DNA of 64,000 nt, taken from positions 124,001 to 188,000 of the forward strand of contig NZ_RCVN01000001.1 of assembly GCF_003697915.1 (NCBI RefSeq), in the 5' to 3' direction. Shown piece by piece: positions 12,747 to 20,629 of the stretch (position 1 is the stretch's first letter; every line of letters begins with the position of its first letter). Both the position numbers and the translations under genes were made by a program. The DNA is from Staphylococcus pseudoxylosus (GTDB lineage Bacteria; Bacillota; Bacilli; Staphylococcales; Staphylococcaceae). Below the pieces are notes generated by a model. That model saw only the letters and a list, made by a program, of their open reading frames with translations, made no database searches and had not been told where the DNA came from.

Positions 12747-14042
12747 CTATTCAACGAATTCAAATTCTCCACCAAGGATTCTAACAATATCTCCATTTTT
12801 ACATCCGCGTGCTCTCAATGCTTCATCAATACCCATAGAACGCATTTGACGCGCAAATCTACGTACTGCAGGGTCACTATTAAAGTCAGTCATTTTGAAC
12901 ATTCTTTCGATTGCTTTACCGCTTACAACGTATGCAGCATCATCATCGCGTGTAATTGTGAATTTATCTTGACTAGGTGTATGTTTGTAAATCACTCTAT
13001 TAACACCTAAATCTTCTTCTTCATCTTTACTAAAGTCAATATCTTTTACTTCTTCTAATTTGTCTGCTATAGCATAAAGCAGTTCATCAATATGGTCATG
13101 CATAAATGTTGAAAGTGGGATAATGTGCACAGAATCATCATTCAAAGCTTCTTTAAATGCTTCTAAATTTTCTTCTGCGTTAGGCATATCCATTTTATTA
13201 GCAACCACAATTTGAGGTCGCTCCTCTAAACGATGTTCGTAGGCATTTAATTCCTCATTGATAACTTTGTAATCTTCATAAGGATCACGACCCTCAGAGC
13301 CACTCATATCCACCATATGAACTATTACTTTTGTACGTTCAACGTGTTTTAAAAATTGATGTCCTAATCCTACACCTTCAGACGCACCTTCTATTAATCC
13401 TGGTAAGTCTGCCATTACAAAACTTCTTTGATCTTTCGTAGAAACCACACCAAGATTAGGTTTAATTGTTGTAAAATGGTATGCACCTATCTTAGGTTTA
13501 GCTTTTGATACAATAGATAATAAAGTAGATTTACCTACACTTGGGAAACCTACTAAACCAACATCCGCTAGTAATTTTAATTCTAACGTAACATCAATTT
13601 CTTCACCAGGTTCACCATTTTCACTGAAATCTGGTGCTGGGTTTCTAGGAGATGCGAAACGTGAATTTCCTCGACCGCCTCGACCACCTTTCGCCACTAC
13701 TGCACGTTGACCATTTTCAACTAAATCAGCTAAAACCTCTTCTGTTTCAACACTTTTAATAATCGTACCAGGTGGAACTTTTAATACGAGTTCCTCAGCA
13801 TTTTTACCATGCATATTACTACTTTGACCGGCATCGCCTCTTTTAGCCTTGAAATGCGTTTGGTATCTAAAATCTAATAATGTTCTCAAACCTTCATCCA
13901 CTTCAAATATAATAGATGCACCATCACCACCGTCACCGCCGGCTGGACCACCGAATGGAACATATTTCTCTCTACGATATGCTGTTATACCGTTACCGCC
14001 ATCACCTGCTTTAAGTGATATTTTAACTTGATCGACAAACAT
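12747..14042 (-). CDS. obg: GTPase Obg/CgtA
   Basis: Essential GTPase tied to late 50S assembly and the stringent response. 431 residues. The glycine-rich Obg fold spans about 1-158 ([20 protein letters not shown] and [11 protein letters not shown]). The G domain has G1 GFPSVGKST, switch-[11 protein letters not shown] and NKMD, and an OCT domain ends the protein ([12 protein letters not shown]). The RBS GAGGTG precedes ATG 14042. A plausible promoter upstream is TTTTCT, 17 nt, TATAAT near 14080-14110. Its link to ppGpp binding parallels the nearby rsh gene. Confidence 0.97.
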   Translation of the reverse strand: MFVDQVKISLKAGDGGNGITAYRREKYVPFGGPAGGDGGDGASIIFEVDEGLRTLLDFRYQTHFKAKRGDAGQSSNMHGKNAEELVLKVPPGTIIKSVETEEVLADLVENGQRAVVAKGGRGGRGNSRFASPRNPAPDFSENGEPGEEIDVTLELKLLADVGLVGFPSVGKSTLLSIVSKAKPKIGAYHFTTIKPNLGVVSTKDQRSFVMADLPGLIEGASEGVGLGHQFLKHVERTKVIVHMVDMSGSEGRDPYEDYKVINEELNAYEHRLEERPQIVVANKMDMPNAEENLEAFKEALNDDSVHIIPLSTFMHDHIDELLYAIADKLEEVKDIDFSKDEEEDLGVNRVIYKHTPSQDKFTITRDDDAAYVVSGKAIERMFKMTDFNSDPAVRRFARQMRSMGIDEALRARGCKNGDIVRILGGEFEFVE

Positions 14043-14133
14043 GATTTCACCTCTTTTTCTTAAATTTTATTCTTTATATCATTCTGTATATTATATCATT
14101 ATCTCATTAACTAGAAAATAAAGACAAAAAATA

Positions 14134-14161
14134 AACACCAGAAGTGATCACTTCTGGTGTT
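14134..14161 (-). terminator. Intrinsic terminator after rpmA
   Basis: A 28-base perfect palindrome (arm AACACCAGAAGTGA) lies 12 nt after the rpmA stop and is followed on the minus strand by TTATTTTTTG. It ends the rplU-prp-rpmA operon and separates it from obg. Confidence 0.9.
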
Positions 14162-14173
14162 AACGATGACAAA

Positions 14174-14458
14174 TTACTCAGCTGCTGCGTAAACAGAAAC
14201 TTGTTTTTTGTCGCGACCTTTGCGTTCAAATTTAACCACGCCGTCGATTTTAGCGAATAATGTATCGTCGCCACCACGACCTACATTTTCACCAGGATAA
14301 ATTTTTGTACCACGTTGGCGGAATAAGATTGAACCACCTGTAACGTGTTGACCATCAGCACGTTTAGCTCCTAAACGTTTAGAAACTGAGTCACGTCCGT
14401 TTTTTGTAGAACCAAGTCCTTTTTTAGATGAGAAGAACTGTAAATTTAATTTTAACAT
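14174..14458 (-). CDS. rpmA: 50S ribosomal protein L27 with cleavable N-terminal extension
   Basis: 94-residue L27, whose N-terminus reaches the peptidyl-transferase centre. The sequence starts MLKLNLQFF followed by SSKKG. This nine-residue leader is the Firmicutes L27 extension known to be removed by the protease Prp, after the Phe-Phe. The mature part contains GSTKNGRDS and [16 protein letters not shown]. The gene for the probable protease is immediately upstream. Confidence 0.97.
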   Translation of the reverse strand: MLKLNLQFFSSKKGLGSTKNGRDSVSKRLGAKRADGQHVTGGSILFRQRGTKIYPGENVGRGGDDTLFAKIDGVVKFERKGRDKKQVSVYAAAE

Positions 14459-14470
14459 TATGATTGCACC

Positions 14471-14791
14471 TCACTTATAGTTTAATCTGATATTTTCTTT
14501 ATATTCTTCTTCAATTGTTTGCAACGAAACTAACATTGCTTGAAGAATTAATTGCGCTTGTTCATTAGAAGTATCAACACTTCTAATATGGAAATGTCCA
14601 CCGTCATCATTGTAATCAATATCGGGCTTCTCATTTGTTAATCCCATTATAGCATTAACACTTCCGAAAAGCACTGCGGATGCACCTGCACAAACTATAT
14701 CATGTCCATACTCGCCATGTTCTGCATGGCCATCCATGATAACATCAGTGATTTGACCGACATCGTTCAATGTAACATCAACAGTAATCAT
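14471..14791 (-). CDS. prp: Ribosomal-processing cysteine protease Prp
   Basis: 106-residue protein of the YsxB/Prp family, always found between rplU and rpmA in bacteria whose L27 carries an N-terminal extension. The catalytic pair is visible as GHAEHGEYGHDIVCAG, with His at about 22 and Cys at about 34. Prp removes the first nine residues of L27 in S. aureus; transferring that function here is inference from family and context. It is 2 nt after rplU and 12 nt before rpmA. Confidence 0.92.
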   Translation of the reverse strand: MITVDVTLNDVGQITDVIMDGHAEHGEYGHDIVCAGASAVLFGSVNAIMGLTNEKPDIDYNDDGGHFHIRSVDTSNEQAQLILQAMLVSLQTIEEEYKENIRLNYK

Positions 14792-14793
14792 AA

Positions 14794-15102
14794 TTATGCG
14801 TTGATTTTGTCGATTGTTAATTTAGTGTAAGGTTGACGATGACCTTTTTTACGTTTTGAGTCCTTACGACGTTTATATGTGAATACAGTGATTTTCTTAC
14901 CGCGACCTTGTTTCTTAACAGTAGCAGTAACTGAAGCACCTTCAACAGTTGGCGCACCAACTTTAACTGCGTCTCCACCTACGAATAATACTTTGTCAAA
15001 TGTGAAAGAGTCACCTTCGTTAACATCTAATTTCTCAACAAAGATTTCTTGTCCTTCTTCTACTTTAACTTGTTTTCCACCTGTTTCAATAATAGCAAAC
15101 AT
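14794..15102 (-). CDS. rplU: 50S ribosomal protein L21
   Basis: 102-residue L21, a 23S rRNA-binding protein ([17 protein letters not shown] at the start; [17 protein letters not shown] near the end). I chose ATG at 15102 because AGGAGG is 8 nt upstream, rather than an in-frame codon at 15111 that precedes the RBS. First gene of rplU-prp-rpmA, with a leader that fits L21-type autoregulation. Confidence 0.97.
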   Translation of the reverse strand: MFAIIETGGKQVKVEEGQEIFVEKLDVNEGDSFTFDKVLFVGGDAVKVGAPTVEGASVTATVKKQGRGKKITVFTYKRRKDSKRKKGHRQPYTKLTIDKINA

Positions 15103-15111
15103 ACTTTGCAC

Positions 15112-15202
15112 CTCCTATAATTTAAGTCACGCCAAATTTAGGTGACATACATGTTCTTTAACCTAAATCCGAGCGGTTGTATGTAGCTAAAAACTACTCA
15201 AC
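15112..15202 (-). ncRNA. Probable L21-type ribosomal protein leader
   Basis: The roughly 95-nt 5' leader of rplU has complementary GGATTTAGGT / ACCTAAATTTGG segments and a CCGCTCGG stretch. It lies in the position of the L21 leader RNA known from Firmicutes. Assignment rests on position and partial sequence recall. A covariance-model search (Rfam L21_leader) would decide. Confidence 0.6.
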
Positions 15203-15208
15203 TACTGC

Positions 15209-15237
15209 ATTTTAGCATTAGGCTTTCTTACTGTCAA
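15209..15237 (-). promoter_or_regulatory. Promoter of rplU-prp-rpmA
   Basis: Near-consensus sigma-A promoter: TTGACA (15232-15237), 17-nt spacer, TAAAAT (15209-15214). The -35 box lies inside the last codons of mreD. Predicted transcription start is near 15202. Confidence 0.8.
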
Positions 15238-15742
15238 TCTTCAATTGTACTTTTCTAAAGAATTTAGTAATAATCGGATAGAAAATAATAAGTAATATAA
15301 AATTAAGTACCAATGTAGGTATTAATCTATACAACACAAAGTCAAATAAATTAAATGCTATCAATCCCAATATACTATATATAATAGCTACGTAAATTTC
15401 TAAGAAAATTGTACTTAATAAAACTACAAAAAATAACATTGTATCGTCTCTATAAAATGTTTTGAAGAAAAAGTCTTGTATTACAACAAACAATATATAA
15501 CCAAATAAATACAAGCCATAAAAACTACCAAAATATAAATCTGTAATTAGGCCTAACACCGTAGATAATATAATGGCTACACCAAAACTTCTGTGAACAC
15601 ATATTATGAGTAAATACATTAGAGTCAAGTGTGGGACAAAAATGATGTCTTTCGTGCCAATTTGCATTGGTATAATTAACCCAATTGCAGTATCAATATA
15701 AAATAATACAATACCGATAAGAAAGTAGTATAACGCACGCAT
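15218..15742 (-). CDS. mreD: Rod shape-determining protein MreD
   Basis: 174-residue integral membrane protein with about five hydrophobic helices and no soluble domain. It pairs with MreC in the cell-wall elongation or septal wall machinery. In cocci such as Staphylococcus there is no MreB, and MreCD has a less clear role. The start overlaps the mreC stop by one base, so the two are translationally coupled. Identification rests on hydropathy, length and context more than on motifs. Confidence 0.88.
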   Translation of the reverse strand: MRALYYFLIGIVLFYIDTAIGLIIPMQIGTKDIIFVPHLTLMYLLIICVHRSFGVAIILSTVLGLITDLYFGSFYGLYLFGYILFVVIQDFFFKTFYRDDTMLFFVVLLSTIFLEIYVAIIYSILGLIAFNLFDFVLYRLIPTLVLNFILLIIFYPIITKFFRKVQLKIDSKKA

Positions 15743-16584
15743 TAATTATCACCACTTTCATTATCTGGTATTGTTTTAGGATCTCTTTTAGCTACATATA
15801 CATGATTTAAATCTGATAAATTAGCAGCTGTTTTCACTCTAACCTCTTTTGATAAGCCATATTCATCATTTTCTACTTTTGAAACTTCACCTATGTATAT
15901 ACTACTTGGTAATTGATCAGCTAAACCACTTGTAACAACTTTATCTCCTTTTTTCACACTATCTTTATTATTAATATCAGTAATAATAAGTTCTTCATTT
16001 TTAGAATCATAATGATCGATTAATCCAAATACATTTTCATCCTCATGTTGAATATTTACTGATAAACGGTTAGCACGTGTGTTTGTTGAAATTAAATCAA
16101 CTTGTGATGAAAATTGATTTACTTTAGAGATTCGACCTACTAATCCTTCTGAAGTCATCACAGCCATATTATTTTTTATACCATCTTTAGCACCTTGGTT
16201 AATGACTAGTGTATTCATCCATTGATCTGGATTTCTAGATAATATGGTACTAGAAATTGGTTCGAATTTAGATATATCTTCTATATCCAATTCTTTTTTA
16301 TACTTTTTGTTTTCTGATTTCAGTCTTTCGTTTTCAGCTTCTAATTGTTTAACCTTGCTTTGTTGCTCTTTTGAACTATCTTTTGCAAAAAGGTTATTGA
16401 TTGAACCTGTTACGAAATGAACAGGATAACTCACTGCCTTTTGACCGAATGCAACTGAATCTCCTACGTATTGTTCTACTGGTGATTGTGACTGCGAACG
16501 TAAAGATACACCAATTAAGGCAATAAATACAATGATTGCACATAAAATAACAATCAACTTGTTGTTTTTAAAAAACTTTGACAA
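15742..16584 (-). CDS. mreC: Rod shape-determining protein MreC
   Basis: Cell-envelope morphogenesis protein: short cytoplasmic N-terminus, one TM helix (about 9-26), a coiled coil (about 70-100, KQLEAENERLKSENKKYKKE) and an extracytoplasmic beta domain (GLVGRISKVNQFSSQV). 280 residues. I chose TTG at 16584 because GAGGTG is 6 nt upstream. The GTG at 16593 is part of that Shine-Dalgarno itself, and SKFFKNNK is the usual N-terminus in staphylococci. A coccus keeping MreC/MreD without MreB is normal for this genus. Confidence 0.92.
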   Translation of the reverse strand: MSKFFKNNKLIVILCAIIVFIALIGVSLRSQSQSPVEQYVGDSVAFGQKAVSYPVHFVTGSINNLFAKDSSKEQQSKVKQLEAENERLKSENKKYKKELDIEDISKFEPISSTILSRNPDQWMNTLVINQGAKDGIKNNMAVMTSEGLVGRISKVNQFSSQVDLISTNTRANRLSVNIQHEDENVFGLIDHYDSKNEELIITDINNKDSVKKGDKVVTSGLADQLPSSIYIGEVSKVENDEYGLSKEVRVKTAANLSDLNHVYVAKRDPKTIPDNESGDN

Positions 16585-17242
16585 CCTAAACACCTCTATT
16601 ACCCGACTATTTTACTACTTGATATCATTTTATATTACTCGTAGATCGAAATAAAGTAGTAACCTTATTATTCACAAATTAAATTCTAGCCACTCATTTA
16701 ATTTACTAAAGCTAGAATAGAAATTGCTGAGACTCTACTTTAAAACATAAAATGTAGTGTTACTTTATATTATAACAAGTTTCAAAGTAAATAGTGCATT
16801 AAAGTCTTGAAATCACCATTTTTTTAAATTCAAAATTATGTATATAAGTTAACTATATTTTAAACAAATAAAGAAAAATTACTGAGATAAGACAAACAGG
16901 CTAGCTAAACAATAATTTTGATTATATTTTCTACCATTTATATCCTCTTGCGTTTATCACTAGAGCAGTTTAAGTTTAATTTATCATCAACTTTTTATAT
17001 TTTTACGTTTTGTATAAAAGAAAAAAGCTGACACATGAAATAATCATGTCTCAGCTTTTTAGTATAATTTTTACAACAGTACTAGAATGGAAATCGTGTT
17101 TTCGATTATTACAAACTTTAAATTTAGACTTGTTATCATCAAGTCATTAAATGTCCGCTAAAATTTTAAATTTCAGTTTCGATTCAAATAAAGTTATGTC
17201 TTGGAAATAATTAAATATCCATTTGTTTTAGCAAAAATATAA
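16585..17242. other. 658-base gap upstream of mreC
   Basis: No ORF with a credible RBS. On the minus strand an extended -10 (TGTTATAAT, 16769-16776) may drive mreC, implying a 5' leader of about 180 nt. That leader holds an inverted repeat (TTCTAGC near 16685 and GCTAGAA near 16712). A terminator for the upstream genes is at 17021-17060. I could not explain the rest. Confidence 0.5.
17021..17060 (-). terminator. Intrinsic terminator after the small acidic-protein gene
   Basis: Hairpin with arms AAAAGCTGA-CACATGA and TCATGT-CTCAGCTTTT, flanked by A and T runs. On the minus strand it ends the unit containing the genes at 17243 and 17469. It carries the GAGACAT core shared with other terminators in the window. 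Confidence 0.85.
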
Positions 17243-17398
17243 TTATTTTTCTTCTGCGTCGTTTTTTTCTGTTTCAGCAGATTTTTCAGCTTCTTTTTCG
17301 TCTTCTTTATATAAAGTTTCTTCTTTACGCCAACGTGCGAATAGATTTTGTGCTTTTGCTTGTTCATCTACTTTTTTATCTTTAGACTGTTCACTCAT
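17243..17398 (-). CDS. Small charged hypothetical protein (51 aa)
   Basis: Reads MSEQSKDKKVDEQAKAQNLF, then ARWRKEETLYKEDEKEAEKS and an acidic Ala/Glu-rich tail. It is hydrophilic with no TM segment, about half charged residues, and probably helical or disordered. I do not recognise a family. It lies 70 nt after the membrane protein at 17469 and just before a terminator, so the two may form a small operon. Real rather than chance: compact codon use, an upstream GGTTGGTG stretch, and good spacing to a terminator. Confidence 0.65.
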   Translation of the reverse strand: MSEQSKDKKVDEQAKAQNLFARWRKEETLYKEDEKEAEKSAETEKNDAEEK

Positions 17399-17468
17399 AT
17401 TTAGACACCAACCTTTTACGTTTTTACTTATATAAGGCTAACGCATTTTAGCTTAGAATTCAAACCAC

Positions 17469-17927
17469 TTACTCGTAATTAGATGGTGGCTGTAGTTCGA
17501 TATGCTCCCCAAGTTGATTTAGGTCTTGTTCCATCTCTATTTCTGTTTTATAAACACGAATGGAGTCTGAACCAAATTTATAAATTATAAATTCATCACC
17601 GCGTTGGCCTGCCAGATATTTATCGCTATATCCCATTCTACCAATACCCGATACAGACATAAATTCTTTCTTATCTATCCAATCAAATACATTTTTAGCC
17701 TGACTGCGAGGGACATTTTTTAAAATATCATTGTCTTCTACAGAATAACGTTGACCACCTGTTAAATCACCTTCTGATTGCGTGTTGCTTGTAGGTGGCT
17801 CATTATTATGTACTGGGTTCCATTGCTGGTCTTTTAAAAACGGCGCATATTTCAACGCGAAGAATACAATGATTATAATTGCTATAATAGCTATAAAGTT
17901 TTTAATAATACTAAATATAAACCGCAT
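17469..17927 (-). CDS. Membrane-anchored hypothetical protein (possibly DUF4930)
   Basis: 152 residues with an N-terminal TM helix (about 3-24, FIFSIIKNFIAIIAIIIIVF), a Pro/Asn/Ser-rich linker and a compact extracytoplasmic domain (about 60-150). That domain contains NVFDWIDKKEFMSVSGIGRM and GQRGDEFIIYKFGSDSIRVY. I recall a Staphylococcus-restricted family, DUF4930, with this layout, but cannot confirm it. ATG at 17927 has GGAGG 7 nt upstream; an ATG at 17942 with a weaker AGGGTGA is the alternative. Function unknown; the topology suggests a role at the outer face of the membrane. Confidence 0.8.
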   Translation of the reverse strand: MRFIFSIIKNFIAIIAIIIIVFFALKYAPFLKDQQWNPVHNNEPPTSNTQSEGDLTGGQRYSVEDNDILKNVPRSQAKNVFDWIDKKEFMSVSGIGRMGYSDKYLAGQRGDEFIIYKFGSDSIRVYKTEIEMEQDLNQLGEHIELQPPSNYE

Positions 17928-18076
17928 GAACCACCCTCCCATAATTTCACCCTATATTATAAAATCCATAAAATTAAATATCATCAGTCTGCAGTAGTAT
18001 TCAAAAGTTAACGATAGACCGATGCATACATGCTTTTTTCATAGTACAATGGTATACAAAGGGAGTGAAATATAAT

Positions 18077-18253
18077 ATGAGTATTATATCTATAATCCTA
18101 CTTGCCCTCTTAGTTATATTATTATTTAGAGTAGGTTTATCAATTTTAAGATTTTTAATATACGTTGGAATTATCGTATTATGTATATATCTAGGTTATC
18201 AAGGTATTCTTTGGATAATGGAAAACTCCAATAATTACTTTAGTTTTATATAA
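18077..18253 (+). CDS. Small hydrophobic membrane peptide (58 aa)
   Basis: Plus-strand gene starting MSIISIILLALLVILLFRVG with a second hydrophobic stretch (ILRFLIYVGIIVLCIYLGYQ): two predicted TM helices and a short polar tail. A good RBS, GGGAGTG, lies 9 nt before ATG 18077; a GTG at 18065 is in frame but overlaps the RBS. It is followed by a strong terminator at 18364-18409. It stands alone on the plus strand between minus-strand genes. No known family recognised; it could be a small membrane regulator or a toxin-like peptide, but nothing shows that. Confidence 0.7.
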   Translation: MSIISIILLALLVILLFRVGLSILRFLIYVGIIVLCIYLGYQGILWIMENSNNYFSFI

Positions 18254-18363
18254 ATTAGAATATAAATAACACAATCTATGTATGTTATCACAGATTTAGA
18301 TTATTCCAGTAGTAGACTATAATATTACTTAAATATACTTGTAGTATTATAATTTGATTGTTC

Positions 18364-18409
18364 AGACGAAGCAAGGCATCAAAAATAGATGCTTTGCTTC
18401 GTCTTTTTT
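18364..18409. terminator. Bidirectional terminator between convergent genes
   Basis: Long stem GACGAAGCAAGGCATC / GATGC-TTGCTTCGTC followed by TTTTTT on the plus strand. It ends the 58-residue peptide gene and is placed to stop minus-strand transcription from 18519 as well. Confidence 0.85.
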
Positions 18410-18518
18410 AACATTCAACTATAGTTACAACTATGGAAGTTAGTATATCAAACTTGTTTCATAACCAAAGATATTTTCTAACCTTAATATAAAAACTAAC
18501 GTTTCACAAACATTATAG

Positions 18519-18800
18519 TTATTTTTTAACATTATTTGATAACACTTGATAAAAATAATAACAAGCACACAACAATAGCGCCCAAATAACCGCGATAATC
18601 AATGCACCAATTAAGTATAGCCAAAAAGTTGTATGATTCGTACTAAAAACAAAGAATAGCATAGTAGTTAATAAGACCCCTACAATAGAAATGATTACTG
18701 TTTTTTTAGTACTATTAAAATCAATAGGCTTTTTATTTTTAACTAATTGCATTAAATAAACTACCGGCAGTAACAAACCAATCAATAATATCGTTCCCAC
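18519..18800 (-). CDS. Small membrane protein of unknown function (93 aa)
   Basis: Three predicted TM helices (about 2-17, 33-51 and 60-86) separated by a basic loop (KNKKPIDFNSTKK). Start GTG at 18800 is supported by AAGGAGG 9 nt upstream. It is convergent with the 58-residue peptide gene and lies downstream of radC. I do not recognise a family. Confidence 0.7.
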   Translation of the reverse strand: MGTILLIGLLLPVVYLMQLVKNKKPIDFNSTKKTVIISIVGVLLTTMLFFVFSTNHTTFWLYLIGALIIAVIWALLLCACYYFYQVLSNNVKK

Positions 18801-18956
18801 TTGATAACGCCTCCTTAATTATCAACTTGATTATACCGTACCTGAGCGAGCACAGAAAGCCAAAATTAATTTTAAAGCATACAATAAAAATGGAATAATG
18901 CGATAATCCTTCTATGTAATGATGTAAGTTTATGTGAGCAACTTTGTATATCATGT

Positions 18957-19634
18957 TTAATCAAAATAGCCGTCCTCTACCATACTCATATAAGTATGAT
19001 CTCCAATAATAATATGGTCTAGTAAATCTATCCCTAAAATTTCTCCACATTCTCTTAATCTATTAGTTGCGCTAATATCTTCTTTGGACGGCGTAGTATC
19101 ACCTGATGGATGATTGTGAAGCACAACAATTGCATTACTTGCGCATTTTATCGCTTCGCTAAATATTTCTCGAGGATGAACAATTGATGAATTTAAAGTC
19201 CCAATAAATATTGTTTTCTGTTTAATAACCACATTCTTAGAATTAAGAAATAACACAATAAACTTTTCCTGAGTTAAATGCTCCATTTTCCCCATCATAA
19301 AATTAGCAACATCTTGAGGACTAGTAATTTGTATTTTCTCATCTAAACTACCCGAATGCATACGTTCCCCTAGCTCAAACGCAGCTTTTAGAATCAATGC
19401 TTTATACAAACCAATTCCCTTTACTTTATTTAAATCATTGATGGATAATGCCTTTAACTGTTTTAAACTTTCTACTGACTTTAACAATTCATTAGCTATA
19501 TCTAAACTTGAAAACCCTTTTCTACCTGTATTAATTAAAATGGCTAGTAATTCACCATCAGATAAATGAGCAGGTCCGTTGTTTAACAACCTTTCTCTAG
19601 GTTTCTGATTATTGGCAAGTTCTTTTATTTTCAT
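18957..19634 (-). CDS. radC: RadC family JAMM/MPN domain protein
   Basis: 225 residues, full length for the family. The N-terminal helix-hairpin-helix ([13 protein letters not shown], about 68-80) precedes the MPN domain with the JAMM metal motif [14 protein letters not shown] (about 172-185). The name 'DNA repair protein' is historical and the biochemical role is unsettled; the metalloprotease-like motif is intact here. The start overlaps the stop of the prepilin peptidase gene by one base. In Bacillus too radC sits beside a competence peptidase gene. Confidence 0.94.
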   Translation of the reverse strand: MKIKELANNQKPRERLLNNGPAHLSDGELLAILINTGRKGFSSLDIANELLKSVESLKQLKALSINDLNKVKGIGLYKALILKAAFELGERMHSGSLDEKIQITSPQDVANFMMGKMEHLTQEKFIVLFLNSKNVVIKQKTIFIGTLNSSIVHPREIFSEAIKCASNAIVVLHNHPSGDTTPSKEDISATNRLRECGEILGIDLLDHIIIGDHTYMSMVEDGYFD

Positions 19635-20344
19635 TATGAAAAACCTCCAAAGTTTAAATTTTGAGATGTTAATAGCATGATATTAAATGCAATATAAATA
19701 AAAGGTATCAGTGGAATTCTTGCTCTTTCATTACGCGAAACAAGTAACACGAGCAAAGCAAAAACACCACCACAGATAAATGTAAACAAAAGTGTGATTA
19801 AAAACTCTGAAGATGATAAAGCTAAAGCTAGCAAAGAAAAGATAATTATATCTCCATAGCCAATGGCATGATGAAATAGTAAATAGAATATATGAAGCAA
19901 GCTTGTGACGCAAAAAAATGACATGATATGTATTGGAGTGATAAAACAAATGCAAATAGCAAATACGACTACCACATGCAAAGGAACTGTGTACGTCTTA
20001 ATATCAAATATAGAAAAGGTGAGAAGGAATAAATAAATTAATATTAAAGTAGTATGATCAATCATTAGTTTGTGAGGTAAATAAAGCAGATAAAATACAG
20101 GAGCCAAAGAAAGCAACTCCCCAAACAGATAAAAAACACTAATTCTGCGATTACAGCATCTTGAAGTGCCTTTTAAAAAAATAAAACTTAAAATTGGGAT
20201 TGTTTCTATCATAGTTATTTGTTTGCGACAATAATCACATCTTGAACGGGTTGTGAGATATCTTAATTTCAGGTTTTCTACAAAACATAGCTGATATAAA
20301 AAACTAAATAATATAGGACAAATTAAAAGCAGCGTTATCAACAC
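19634..20344 (-). CDS. comC: Prepilin peptidase (type IV leader peptidase, ComC-like)
   Basis: Polytopic membrane aspartic protease that would cleave and methylate competence-pilus prepilins such as the ComGC type. 236 residues with about seven TM helices. The catalytic Asp motifs are FDIKTYTVP (about 114) and GYGD (about 168). The cytoplasmic cysteine motif has CDYC, but the second pair reads RCCNRRIS, with adjacent Cys instead of C-x-x-C. The comG pilin operon is not in this window. RBS AGGAGG precedes ATG 20344. Confidence 0.88.
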   Translation of the reverse strand: MLITLLLICPILFSFLYQLCFVENLKLRYLTTRSRCDYCRKQITMIETIPILSFIFLKGTSRCCNRRISVFYLFGELLSLAPVFYLLYLPHKLMIDHTTLILIYLFLLTFSIFDIKTYTVPLHVVVVFAICICFITPIHIMSFFCVTSLLHIFYLLFHHAIGYGDIIIFSLLALALSSSEFLITLLFTFICGGVFALLVLLVSRNERARIPLIPFIYIAFNIMLLTSQNLNFGGFS

Positions 20345-20399
20345 TTCACCTCCTAATAAATATTATAGCATCAATACATAACACCCATAAGAAAAATAA

Positions 20400-20473
20400 C
20401 ACTATTGAAATAATTTCAATAGTGCACAATCAGCAAACCAAATTTTGTGTATAATTCGGTTTGTTGATTGTGC
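20400..20473. repeat. Two abutting hairpins upstream of comC
   Basis: A near-perfect 25-base palindrome (20400-20424, arm CACTATTGAAAT) abuts a 16-bp stem (20424-20473, arms GCACAATCAGCAAACC and GGTTTGTTGATTGTGC) around an 18-base loop. On the minus strand the pair is followed by TTATTTTTC. They lie 56-129 nt before the comC start. They may be an attenuator or the 3' end of an unannotated RNA. Confidence 0.75.
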
Positions 20474-20520
20474 GTTATCATCACACATGATTTCGTTTAT
20501 GGATTACATTTTAGAATAAT

Positions 20521-20553
20521 AAAACCAGCTCAACAATAAAGTGAGCTGGTTTT
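20521..20553 (-). terminator. Intrinsic terminator after the squalene-synthase-like gene
   Basis: Stem AAAACCAGCTCA / TGAGCTGGTTTT lies about 75 nt past the stop. The flanking A and T runs allow action in either direction. Confidence 0.8.
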
Positions 20554-20629
20554 ATATGTATATAGTTGCTAATGGTTTTGATTTTGTAACATTAATAAAA
20601 ACAAATCATTCAAAAAAGAATTTTAGCAT

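Noticed and set aside
18739-18954. 71-codon minus-strand ORF upstream of the 93-residue membrane protein
   Set aside because: Overlaps that gene, whose GTG has a clear AAGGAGG; this ORF has no ribosome site and an unlikely composition.
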